The notes under the pieces were generated by a model. It ran no database searches. It worked only from the letters and a program-made list of their open reading frames with translations, and was not told the origin of the DNA. DNA of 64,000 nucleotides from Actinopolymorpha sp. NPDC004070 (GTDB taxonomy: Bacteria; Actinomycetota; Actinomycetes; Propionibacteriales; Actinopolymorphaceae). The translations under genes were made by a program, and so were the position numbers. Location: the NCBI RefSeq assembly GCF_040610475.1, contig NZ_JBEXMJ010000003.1, forward strand, positions 62,001 to 126,000, given 5' to 3'. This document shows positions 41,926-49,690 of this stretch, piece after piece; positions within the stretch are counted from its first letter, which is position 1, and the number at the start of each line of letters is the position of its first letter.

Positions 41926-44228
41926 CCGCCCGCGGTGCGGAGCCGTCCGCGACGGGGCCGGCCGGGCTCGGGCCGGCCGGGCTCGACCCGGCGCTGCCGT
42001 TGCTGGCCGAGACGATGGCCACGGCACGCGGTACGCCGGGCTGGACCCTGCACGACGCGTCCTGGACGCCCGGACACCGCTGCGTGCTCACCTATCGCGT
42101 GCCAGCCGGATCCGCGAACTCCCCGGCCGACCCGATCGCCGCGGACGCCCCGAACTCCCCGAACTCCCCGGCCGACCAGAACTTCCCGGCCTCTTCGGCC
42201 GGGGAAAGCACGTTCGTGGTGTGGGAGGTGACGCCGCTCGGCGCGGATCGCCGCGACTTCCGCGCCGACCCGGACCTGCCCGGACTCGCCCGGGCCGCCG
42301 ACCCCGGCGTGGTGAGCGACCTGCTGTCGACCCGCCTGGAGACCGGCCCCGGGCTCTCGTGCGTGGTGGAGCCGGTGCGCTACCGGCCCGGTCGGCAGGG
42401 CGTGCTGCGCTACCGGCTGACCACCGGGTCCGGCGAGCCGCGGATCCTGTACGCCCGGGTGGGTGCCGCCGCCGCCGACCCGTCGGCGCAGGAGGTGCCG
42501 GCGGCGCTGGCCGACGTGCCGGACCGCCCGCTGCTGCCCGCACTGGTGGCCCGATGGCCGGAGTACGCCGCACTGGTGCACGAGGCCGCCGGCGGGCGAC
42601 CCCTGTCCGTCGTACTCCGCGACGACGGTGTTCCCGCCCGGGTGAGGGTACGGCTGGCGTACCGGCTCGGAACCCTGCTGGCCCGGGTGCACCTGCACTC
42701 CACGCACGCTCCCACCCGGTCCGGCACCGACGTCCTGCGGGACGTCACGAGGTCGCTGCCCGCCGCGGAGCACGCAGACCCGGACGTGGCCCGGCGCCTC
42801 GCGAGCGTTCTGGACCGGCTCGGTGCCTGGGTACCCGCGAGCGGTCACCCGGTCCTCGGCGCCGGCGACCTCGCGCCCGGCCTCGTCCTCGCCGACCGCA
42901 ACCGGCTGACCCTGCTGGACCTGCCCGGTCCGGCTCGCACTGCGGCCGAGGCCGACCTGGGCAGCGTGCTGGCGCGGGTGTTGTGGCAGTGGCTCGGCCA
43001 CCCCGACCAGCGGCCGGTGCTGGAGACGGCCGGCCGTGCGGTCGTCGCGGGGTACGAGCGGCGCGCCGGCCGGGTCGATCCGGAGGCGCTGGTGTGGTGG
43101 CGGAGCCTGCGGCTGGCGGCGTTCGCGCTCGGCCGCTACACCCGGCTGGACACCGCGAGCTGGAGCCGGATGGCGGGGCTGACCGACTGCCTGGACCGGC
43201 TGGTCTCGGCGCTACCCACCCGCGTCGCCGCGCCGCTGGCCGCGCACCTGCTGGACCGGCGGGCGGTCGACCAGGCGCTTCGGCCGTACCTTGCGAGGGT
43301 CGCCGCCGAGCCGGCCGCGGTGGAGGTGACCGCGGCCCGGCTGGTCCACCACCTTCCCGGCCGCCGCACAGTCGTGCGCTACACCGTGCGCGGGCTGGTG
43401 CCCGGGGGCGGCCCGGCCGAGGTGGTGGGCAAGCTGTTCGCCCAGCCGTTCCGCGCTGTGCTCGCCGAGACCAACCTGCGGGCGCTCGCCGACGGGCCGT
43501 TCAAGACCGGGCCGCTGCGGGTGCCCGAACCCCTGCCGGCACCGGTCGAGCGCGGCCTGGTCCTCTACCGGCACTGCGCCGGGACGCCGCTGAACCAGTT
43601 GGACGGGGAGGCCGCAGTCGCGGGAGTACGCGCCGCGGCCCGCTGGCTGGCCCGGCTGCACGGCTGCGACGTCGTACTGCCGCACCGGCTCGACTTCGCG
43701 GCCGAGACCGCCCGCTGCCGGCGGTGGGCCGGGGTGCTCGCCGACCTCGAGCCGGACCTGCACGCACTCGCCTGGCGGCTCGCCGACACCTGGGCGCTCG
43801 CGGCGGAGACCGCGCAGTCGGGTGCGGCCGGCGGCGACGTGCCGGCACACCTGCCGAGTCACGCGCCGATCCACCGGGATTTCCACGCAGCACACGTGCT
43901 GGTGGGGGAGTCGGTGACCGTGCTGGACCTGGACGACGCCCTGATGGGTGACCCGGCGTTCGACGTGGCGCACTTCTGCGCCTGTCTCGAGGCCGGCGCC
44001 GACCCGGCCCGGGCGGCCGCGCTGCGCCGGGCGTTCCTGCACGAGTACGCCGCCGCGGCCAGCCGCCCCTACGCCGGCCGCACCGCGTTGTTCGGCGCGT
44101 ACGCCTGGCTGCGCATCGCCCGGAACCTCGCCCTCGGAAACGGGCCGCTGCCGCCCACCGGCGGGCGGGGACGCGTCCGTGCGGCGGCCCGGGCCCTGCA
44201 GCGCGGCCTGGCCTGCCTGGACGGCTGA
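41922..44228 (+). CDS. Double kinase-fold protein: degenerate APH domain plus active-looking APH domain
   Basis: A 768-residue protein. Its first half copies the plan of the preceding gene: an isolated N-lobe-like WTPGHRCVLTY near residue 48, a second YRPGRQGVLRY near 154, then a catalytic-loop position reading GAGDLAPGLVLAD near 313 and LLDLPG, where the catalytic His and Mg Asp pattern is broken. The second half has LPGRRTVVRY near 478, the intact HRDFHAAHVL near 651 and LDLDDALMGDPAFDVAHF near 667. So it is a pseudokinase joined to a likely active kinase. Substrate and partner unknown. Confidence 0.75.
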   Translation: MTARGAEPSATGPAGLGPAGLDPALPLLAETMATARGTPGWTLHDASWTPGHRCVLTYRVPAGSANSPADPIAADAPNSPNSPADQNFPASSAGESTFVVWEVTPLGADRRDFRADPDLPGLARAADPGVVSDLLSTRLETGPGLSCVVEPVRYRPGRQGVLRYRLTTGSGEPRILYARVGAAAADPSAQEVPAALADVPDRPLLPALVARWPEYAALVHEAAGGRPLSVVLRDDGVPARVRVRLAYRLGTLLARVHLHSTHAPTRSGTDVLRDVTRSLPAAEHADPDVARRLASVLDRLGAWVPASGHPVLGAGDLAPGLVLADRNRLTLLDLPGPARTAAEADLGSVLARVLWQWLGHPDQRPVLETAGRAVVAGYERRAGRVDPEALVWWRSLRLAAFALGRYTRLDTASWSRMAGLTDCLDRLVSALPTRVAAPLAAHLLDRRAVDQALRPYLARVAAEPAAVEVTAARLVHHLPGRRTVVRYTVRGLVPGGGPAEVVGKLFAQPFRAVLAETNLRALADGPFKTGPLRVPEPLPAPVERGLVLYRHCAGTPLNQLDGEAAVAGVRAAARWLARLHGCDVVLPHRLDFAAETARCRRWAGVLADLEPDLHALAWRLADTWALAAETAQSGAAGGDVPAHLPSHAPIHRDFHAAHVLVGESVTVLDLDDALMGDPAFDVAHFCACLEAGADPARAAALRRAFLHEYAAAASRPYAGRTALFGAYAWLRIARNLALGNGPLPPTGGRGRVRAAARALQRGLACLDG

Positions 44229-44309
44229 GCGCGCTGGACACGCCGGAGTACGGGAACACCGGCCGCCGGCGGGTGGTTGTCGCCGCAAACGAGCGAACCG
44301 GAGGACGCC

Positions 44310-44756
44310 GTGAGCGACATCGACGAGCTGAAGAGCTGGAACGAACGGATCATCGAGGAGTTCCGGGCGAACGACGGGAAGGTCGGCGGGCCGTTCGAGG
44401 GCGGGACGCTGTTGCTGCTCACCACGCTCGGCGCGAAGTCGGGGAAGTCGTATGTCTCGCCGCTGATGTACCTCGCCGACGGCGACCGCGTGCTGATCTT
44501 CGGGTCGTACGCCGGCGGGCCCAGGCACCCGGCGTGGTACCACAACCTCCGCGCCAACCCGCGTGCCTCGGTCGAGATCGGCACCGGGACCTACGACGTG
44601 ACCGCCGAGGAGATCACCGGCGCCGAACGCGACGAGCTGTACGCGCGGCAGGTCGCGGTGGCCCCGGGCTTCGGGGAGTACGAGAAGAAGACCGACCGGA
44701 CCATCCCGGTGGTGGCGCTGCGTCCGGTCGGCGGCGCGAGCTTCGACCTCGGCTGA
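44310..44756 (+). CDS. Deazaflavin (F420)-dependent nitroreductase-family protein
   Basis: A 148-residue Ddn-like split-beta-barrel protein. It shows NERIIEEFRANDGKVGGPFE near residue 10, LLLLTTLGAKSGKSYVSPLM near 38, and GGPRHPAWYHNLRANPRASV near 70, the F420-binding pattern of the family. It should reduce a quinone or nitro compound using F420H2. The GTG start at 44310 has GGAGG 5 bases upstream. Cytoplasmic or membrane-associated. Confidence 0.92.
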   Translation: MSDIDELKSWNERIIEEFRANDGKVGGPFEGGTLLLLTTLGAKSGKSYVSPLMYLADGDRVLIFGSYAGGPRHPAWYHNLRANPRASVEIGTGTYDVTAEEITGAERDELYARQVAVAPGFGEYEKKTDRTIPVVALRPVGGASFDLG

Positions 44757-44785
44757 GGTCGGGCCTCGCGGGCTGTCCCCGGGGG

Positions 44786-45766
44786 CTATCCGGCTTCGCC
44801 ACCGCGTCGGAAGAACGACAGCACGAACGACGCGGTGGCGGTCACCGGCTCGCCCCGTGCGCTCAGCTCGGCGATCCGGGCGCGCTGGTCGCCGCGGTCG
44901 AGGTGGTGTGCGTTCGGCCCCATCGCGAGGACGCGGCGTACGTCGGCGGGGGAGAGGGTCAGCTCGACGGTGCAGGTCTCACGTACGGCGGGTTCGAACT
45001 CCCCGGCCAGCGACGCGTCGAGCTGGTCCAGCTTGCCTTCGTGCACCTCCAGCATCGCCACCAGCGCGCGGAGCTCGGCCAGGTGCCCGGCCGTGGGCGT
45101 CACCACCGCGAGCACCCCGCCGGGACGCAGCACCCGCGCGAACTCCGCGGGGTTGCGCGGTGCGAACACGTTCAGCACCGCCGAGGCCGACCCCGCGGCC
45201 AGCGGCCAGGGCTGCCAGATGTCCCAGCCGACCGCGCCCACTCGCTCGTGGGAGCGGGCGGCGCGGCGCAGCCCGGCGACGGACGCGTCCATGGCGAGAC
45301 CGGCGGCGTCCGGTAGCCGGTCGAGCACGGCACCGAGGTAGTAACCGGTCCCGGCGCCGGCGTCGACCACCAGACCGCCGGGTGCGCCCGGCGTCTCAGC
45401 AGGCGAAAGCTCCGCCACGCGGTCGGCCAGGCGCTGCGCCAGCGGTGCGTAGTGGCCCGCGGCGAGGAACTCCGCCCGGGCGGTGGCCATGTCGCCGGAG
45501 TCCGCCAGCGGGGGCCGGGACCGCGCGCTCAGCAGGTTGACGTACCCCTGGCGGGCGACGTCGAAGCTGTGCCGCTCCGCGCAGCGCAGAACGCCCGGTG
45601 CGCGGGTCAGTGGACTCCCGCACACCGGGCAACGCAGTGCGTCGACGACGGCCGGCGGCGGTGACTCACGCGCCGGGCCGTGCTGATTCCCGGGCTCGCT
45701 CAGGGGGTCGGCCGGTCGACTCCGCCCCGCCAGCCGCCGGTCTCGGTGCCCCGGGACTCGATCCAT
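44786..45766 (-). CDS. RlmA-like 23S rRNA (guanine) methyltransferase family protein
   Basis: The recognisable protein starts with a zinc-binding CPVCGSPLTRAPGVLRCAER (cysteines spaced CxxC...C) and continues HSFDVARQGYVNLL, VVDAGAGTGYYLGAVLD for SAM binding, and VLNVFAPRNPAEFARVLRPG, all typical of RlmA-type enzymes that methylate 23S rRNA helix 35. The C-terminus (LSFFRRG) also fits. The first ATG in frame is at 45766, which overlaps the upstream gene by 67 bases and adds about 50 residues before the zinc motif; a CTG at 45703, overlapping that gene's stop, would give a more normal length. Confidence 0.85.
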   Translation of the reverse strand: MDRVPGHRDRRLAGRSRPADPLSEPGNQHGPARESPPPAVVDALRCPVCGSPLTRAPGVLRCAERHSFDVARQGYVNLLSARSRPPLADSGDMATARAEFLAAGHYAPLAQRLADRVAELSPAETPGAPGGLVVDAGAGTGYYLGAVLDRLPDAAGLAMDASVAGLRRAARSHERVGAVGWDIWQPWPLAAGSASAVLNVFAPRNPAEFARVLRPGGVLAVVTPTAGHLAELRALVAMLEVHEGKLDQLDASLAGEFEPAVRETCTVELTLSPADVRRVLAMGPNAHHLDRGDQRARIAELSARGEPVTATASFVLSFFRRGGEAG

Positions 45767-46161
45767 TCCTTGTACTTTGCCAGGTCGGCCCTGACCTGGC
45801 GCTCCACGAGTCCGAGCTTCTCCCCGGCCTTCTCCACCAGGCTGTCGGGCTCGATGTCGATCTGGACCATCACCTTGGTGCGGTTCTCGTCCAGCCGGTG
45901 GAACGTCACCACACCCGACTGGGTGGGCGAACCCTTCTCGGTGGTCCACGCCACCCGCTCGTCCGGGATCTGCTCGGTGATGCGGGTGTCGAACTCCCGG
46001 CGGACACCGCCGATGTTGGTGACCCAGTGGTTGTGGACGTCGTCGAGCTGGGTGATCTTCTCCACGCCGGACATGAACCGGGGGAAGTCCTCGAACTGCG
46101 TCCACTGGTTGTAGGCGGTCCGGATCGGAACGTCGACCACGATCGATTCTTCGCTGGCCAT
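45700..46161 (-). CDS. SRPBCC-family protein (cyclase/dehydrase-like)
   Basis: A 153-residue START-fold protein of the polyketide cyclase/dehydrase kind. It begins SEESIVVDVPIRTAYNQWTQ, continues FPRFMSGVEKITQLDD near residue 28 and WVTNIGGVRREFDTRITEQI near 45, and has a terminal basic helix and a Gly/Arg tail. Such proteins in actinobacteria bind lipids or polyketide-like ligands. GAGGAGG precedes the ATG; just upstream are two 20-base repeats. Its end overlaps the RlmA-like gene. Confidence 0.9.
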   Translation of the reverse strand: MASEESIVVDVPIRTAYNQWTQFEDFPRFMSGVEKITQLDDVHNHWVTNIGGVRREFDTRITEQIPDERVAWTTEKGSPTQSGVVTFHRLDENRTKVMVQIDIEPDSLVEKAGEKLGLVERQVRADLAKYKEWIESRGTETGGWRGGVDRPTP

Positions 46162-46170
46162 GTCAGCCTC

Positions 46171-46210
46171 CTCGTTACCTACGTTCAGTGCTCGTTACCT
46201 ACGTTCAGTG
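46171..46210. repeat. Perfect 20-bp tandem repeat in the SRPBCC leader
   Basis: ctcgttacctacgttcagtg occurs twice head to tail at 46171-46190 and 46191-46210, ending right before the ribosome-binding site of the minus-strand SRPBCC gene. It lies in the promoter or leader and could hold a duplicated promoter or regulator site. Confidence 0.95.
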
Positions 46211-46386
46211 CTATTCGAGCTACCTCAAAGGGCCTGCCCCAGGACCGGCCGGGCAAACCCGCACGGCCTCGCGGCTACGGGCGTCGGCGCGCACGGCTAG
46301 GGTGCGTGCAGCGGATCAGGTTCGGGCCAACGCGGGCCGACAGGCCGTCGCAACGTCGCCATGGAGCCGATGAAGGGGAGCACGGC

Positions 46387-48168
46387 ATGAGCGAGAACGA
46401 CCGGCTGATCGCTGGCCGTTACCGCCTACTGGAGCAGATCGGCAGCGGCGGCATGGGTGTCGTCTGGCGGGGCGTCGACGAGCGACTGCACCGGCCGGTC
46501 GCGGTCAAGCGACTCCTGTTGCCTGCCTACCTCAGCGGCACCCAGGCCGAGGAGGCAAAGCTTCGGGCGATGCGGGAGAGCCGCATCGCGGCCCGCATCC
46601 AGCACCCCCACGTCATCGCGACCTACGACGTCGTCGAGGACGACGGACATCCCTGCCTGGTGATGGAGTACCTGCCCTCCAGGAGCCTGTCGGAGGTGCT
46701 GGAGGAGCGTGGTTCGCTCCCGGCAGGCGAGGTGGCGAGCATCGGCCGGCAGGCGGCGAGCGCACTGGCCTCCGCGCACGCGGCGGGCGTCGTACACCGC
46801 GACATCAAGCCTGGCAACGTCCTGCTCGGCGAGAACGGCGTGGTGAAGATCGCCGACTTCGGAATCGCCCGCGCCGTCGGCGACGTGACCGTGACCGCGA
46901 CCGGGCTCATCTCCGGCACCCCCGCCTACCTCGCCCCGGAGGTGGCCAAGGGCGAGGACGCCACGTTCGCCTCCGACGTCTTCTCACTCGGTTCCACGCT
47001 GTACGCCGCGGTCGAGGGCGGCCCGCCCTTCGGTCGCAGCGAGAACCCCATCGCGTTGCTGCACCAGGTCGCCTCGGCGCAGGTGGCGCCGCCGCGCCGG
47101 GCGCCGCGCCCGCTGGCCGACGTGCTGCAGCGCGTCCTGCGTGCCGACCCACGGCAGCGCCCACCGGCCGGTGCGGTGGCCCGCGAGCTGGCGGCCGTCG
47201 CCGCCCGGCTGTCCGGCCCGCCGGAGCGGGACGAGGACGCCGACACCACCCGGCGGTTCAACACGCCGGTGGCGGCGATCCCCGGCGTCGACGCTCCCAG
47301 CACGTCCGGGGCGGCCGCCTCCGGTGACGACGCCGAGTCCGGGCGCGGCGCCTACGCCGATGACGCTTCCTCCTACTCCCGTGACGAGACGCGGCGCCCC
47401 GCGGCCGATGCCGGACAGGCCGCAGGGGCCGCGTCCGCGGTGTCCGGTGCATCCGGCGCCGGGCGAGGCGGCTTCTCCCCTCGCACGCCGTCGACGCCGT
47501 ACCCGCCGGAGACCTCCGAGTCCTCCGAGCCCGGCCCGGGTGACGCGGGTGGTGAGAGTCGCCGGCGCCGGTTCGGTGCGATCGTGGCCGCGGTGATCGC
47601 CGTGGTCCTGATCGCCGGGGTGGGGGTGGCGTACCTCCTGGACCGCCGCGACGAGCCGGGCGGCGGCCCGGTCGCGGGCGCCACCACCGACAAGGCGACC
47701 CCGCGCCACACACCGACCCCGACGTCGAAGTCGCCGAGCCCGACGCCGACCACGAAGTCCCCGAGCCCTACCCCGAAGTCGCCGAGACCCACGCCGAAGT
47801 CGCCGAGCCCGACGCCGACGCCGACGCGGAAGTCGCCCCGCCCGACCCCCACCAAGAAGGAGCCGGGCCGGTCCCCCGGAGATACGGTCGCCGGTTACTA
47901 CTCCACGCTCCCGGAGAACATCGACGGGGCCTGGTCCCAGCTGACGCCGCGCTACCAGCGCAGGGCCGGGGGATACAGCGGCTACCGGAAGTTCTGGAGG
48001 CAGTTCAGCGACGTGCGCACCAGCGACGTCACCACCAGCGGCAACGTCGTCCGGGCCCGGATCACCTACACCCGCAAGAGCGGTGGGGTCGACCGCGAGC
48101 GACGCAGCTTCACCATGGTGCAGCGCAACGGCCGGTGGCTGATCGACGCGTCCTCGGTGATCGGCTAG
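46387..48168 (+). CDS. Membrane Ser/Thr protein kinase (Hanks type)
   Basis: A 593-residue kinase. The Gly-rich loop GSGGMGVVW is near residue 19, the lysine in VAVKRL near 39, HRDIKPGN near 137, DFGIAR near 157 and SGTPAYLAPE near 177, all intact. After the kinase a low-complexity linker leads to a transmembrane helix (FGAIVAAVIAVVLIAGVGVAY, 396-418), then an extracellular stalk of repeated Ser/Pro/Thr/Lys (about 430-497), and a C-terminal globular piece of about 95 residues (VAGYYSTLPENIDGAWSQLT start) but no PASTA repeats. It probably senses an external signal and phosphorylates regulators. Confidence 0.93.
   Translation: MSENDRLIAGRYRLLEQIGSGGMGVVWRGVDERLHRPVAVKRLLLPAYLSGTQAEEAKLRAMRESRIAARIQHPHVIATYDVVEDDGHPCLVMEYLPSRSLSEVLEERGSLPAGEVASIGRQAASALASAHAAGVVHRDIKPGNVLLGENGVVKIADFGIARAVGDVTVTATGLISGTPAYLAPEVAKGEDATFASDVFSLGSTLYAAVEGGPPFGRSENPIALLHQVASAQVAPPRRAPRPLADVLQRVLRADPRQRPPAGAVARELAAVAARLSGPPERDEDADTTRRFNTPVAAIPGVDAPSTSGAAASGDDAESGRGAYADDASSYSRDETRRPAADAGQAAGAASAVSGASGAGRGGFSPRTPSTPYPPETSESSEPGPGDAGGESRRRRFGAIVAAVIAVVLIAGVGVAYLLDRRDEPGGGPVAGATTDKATPRHTPTPTSKSPSPTPTTKSPSPTPKSPRPTPKSPSPTPTPTRKSPRPTPTKKEPGRSPGDTVAGYYSTLPENIDGAWSQLTPRYQRRAGGYSGYRKFWRQFSDVRTSDVTTSGNVVRARITYTRKSGGVDRERRSFTMVQRNGRWLIDASSVIG
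47700..47870 (+). repeat. Degenerate Pro/Thr/Ser/Lys-coding tandem repeat in the kinase stalk
   Basis: Units related to aagtcgccgagcccgacg repeat imperfectly about nine times, coding KSPSPTP and KSPRPTP pieces. They form the extracellular stalk between the membrane helix and the C-terminal domain. Such tracts vary in copy number between strains. Confidence 0.8.
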
Positions 48169-48320
48169 CGCACCCCGAGCCTGCCTGTCCCCGCCCCGGC
48201 CGGAGGCGCAGGACGTGTGGCACGCAGGCCCAGCCCGGGCGGCATAGGTTTGAGGACCGTACGCGACGCCAAGCATCTTGCGAACGCACCCGAACCCGCC
48301 CCCGAACCAGGAGGACCCAG

Positions 48321-48557
48321 ATGACGACGACGCCGGACTCCGACCCCCGCCAGGAACTGCAGCAGATCGAGGACGACCTCGCGCGACTGCGCAGAGAACT
48401 GGACGAAGCACGTGCGCTGGGCCGTTACCGGTTCGACCCACCCAACGACGCCGGCGACGTGGCCGCCGAACTCACCGCCGAGGAGGAGCAGCAGGCGGTC
48501 ATCGCCACGCTGGAGAAGCGCCGCGAGGACCTGCTCCGCAGGCTCGGCGAGGCTTAG
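48321..48557 (+). CDS. Small coiled-coil protein, hypothetical
   Basis: A 78-residue protein, almost entirely helix with heptad pattern (LQQIEDDLARLRRELDEARA near residue 13 and VIATLEKRREDLLRRLGEA at the end), so it should form a coiled-coil pair or bundle. AGGAGGAC lies 7 bases before the ATG. It follows the kinase by 152 bases; no domain is recognised and a role near the kinase is only possible. Confidence 0.75.
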   Translation: MTTTPDSDPRQELQQIEDDLARLRRELDEARALGRYRFDPPNDAGDVAAELTAEEEQQAVIATLEKRREDLLRRLGEA

Positions 48558-48729
48558 GGGGCCGAGCGCAGCCGCCGCCCGAATTACCCTTGTCCATAAC
48601 GGGATCGGTGCACCCAAAGGCTGTCAAGCGGCATTTGGTGGGGGCTGCCCAAGGTCGCATACTGAGCAGATGGGCGGCGTACGGGCATGGTCGGCCGCGG
48701 TGGAGCACACGTCGCGAGCGGAGCCATTT

Positions 48730-49647
48730 ATGCACGAGGCGCTCTTCTATCGCGATCCGCCCTGCCTGAGTGCGGCCCTGCTGCCCCGGTTCACCGACGC
48801 GTTCGCCGACGACGAGCCGGTCGCGGTGGTCGTACGCCGGTCCCGAATGGAACTCCTCAGAGGGGCGCTGGGCAGTGACGCCGCCCGGGTGCGCTGGCTG
48901 GACATGGCCCGCGAGGGGCGCAACCCCACCCGGCTGATTGCCGGCGTGCTGAGCCGGTTCGCCGACGACTACCCCCATCGACGGGTGCTGGTCGTCGGTG
49001 AGCCGATGTGGCCCGAACGTCCGGACGCCGACTACGCCGCGGTGGTCGCGACCGAGGCGCTGACCAACCTGGCGTTCGCCGGTCGCGAGCTGACCGTGAT
49101 CTGCCCGTACGAGGTGAGCACGCTCGCCCCGCACGTCCTGCAGGATGCGGCCCGTACGCATCCCACGGTGGTGACCCGCGAGGACACCTGGACGAGCCTC
49201 TCCTACCGCGATCCCGTCGACCTGGCGATGTCGATCCTGAGTGACCTGCCCGAGCCGGAGGGTGTTCCGGAGCGGTTGACGTTCGGTGCGCACGGGCTGG
49301 CACAGGTGCGCAAACTCGTGTACGCACACGCGGTTCTGGCCGGCCTCGGCAGTTCCCGCCGCGACGATCTCGTCCTCGCCGTCAACGAGGTCGCCACCAA
49401 CACGCTGGTGCACGCAGGCGGGCCCGGCGTCCTGCGGGTGTGGCGGGAGACGGGTCGCCTGGTGTGCGAGGTGAGCGACCAGGGCCGGGTGAGCGACCCA
49501 CTGATCGGCCGGCACCCGGCACCCGGGTCGCCGCGGGCGCAGGGCGGCCGCGGGCTGCTGCTGGTCAACGACCTCTGCGACCTGGTGCAGATCGCCACCG
49601 CCTCCGGCACGACCGTACGGATGCACATGAACGTCGCGGACGACTGA
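48730..49647 (+). CDS. MEDS-domain / HATPase anti-sigma-like sensor protein
   Basis: A 305-residue protein. The N-terminal MEDS-type sensor region has HEALFYRDPPCLSAALLPRF near residue 2 and RVLVVGEPMWPERPDADYAA near 80. The C-terminal ATP-binding domain of the GHKL type has the N-box DLVLAVNEVATNTLVHAGGP near 215, EVSDQG near 243 and GGRGLLLVNDLCD near 270. Such proteins act as anti-sigma-factor kinases or partner-switch regulators. The ATG at 48730 (GGAG upstream) was chosen; ATG 48670 would add 20 residues. Confidence 0.85.
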   Translation: MHEALFYRDPPCLSAALLPRFTDAFADDEPVAVVVRRSRMELLRGALGSDAARVRWLDMAREGRNPTRLIAGVLSRFADDYPHRRVLVVGEPMWPERPDADYAAVVATEALTNLAFAGRELTVICPYEVSTLAPHVLQDAARTHPTVVTREDTWTSLSYRDPVDLAMSILSDLPEPEGVPERLTFGAHGLAQVRKLVYAHAVLAGLGSSRRDDLVLAVNEVATNTLVHAGGPGVLRVWRETGRLVCEVSDQGRVSDPLIGRHPAPGSPRAQGGRGLLLVNDLCDLVQIATASGTTVRMHMNVADD

Positions 49648-49690
49648 CCGCTCCGCCCACCTGCCGTTCGTGCGCCCGGGCGCCGCAGGG

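Noticed and set aside
41828..43951. 707-codon frame overlapping the second kinase-fold gene
   Set aside because: Out-of-frame Arg/Gly shadow; the kinase motifs are in the other frame.
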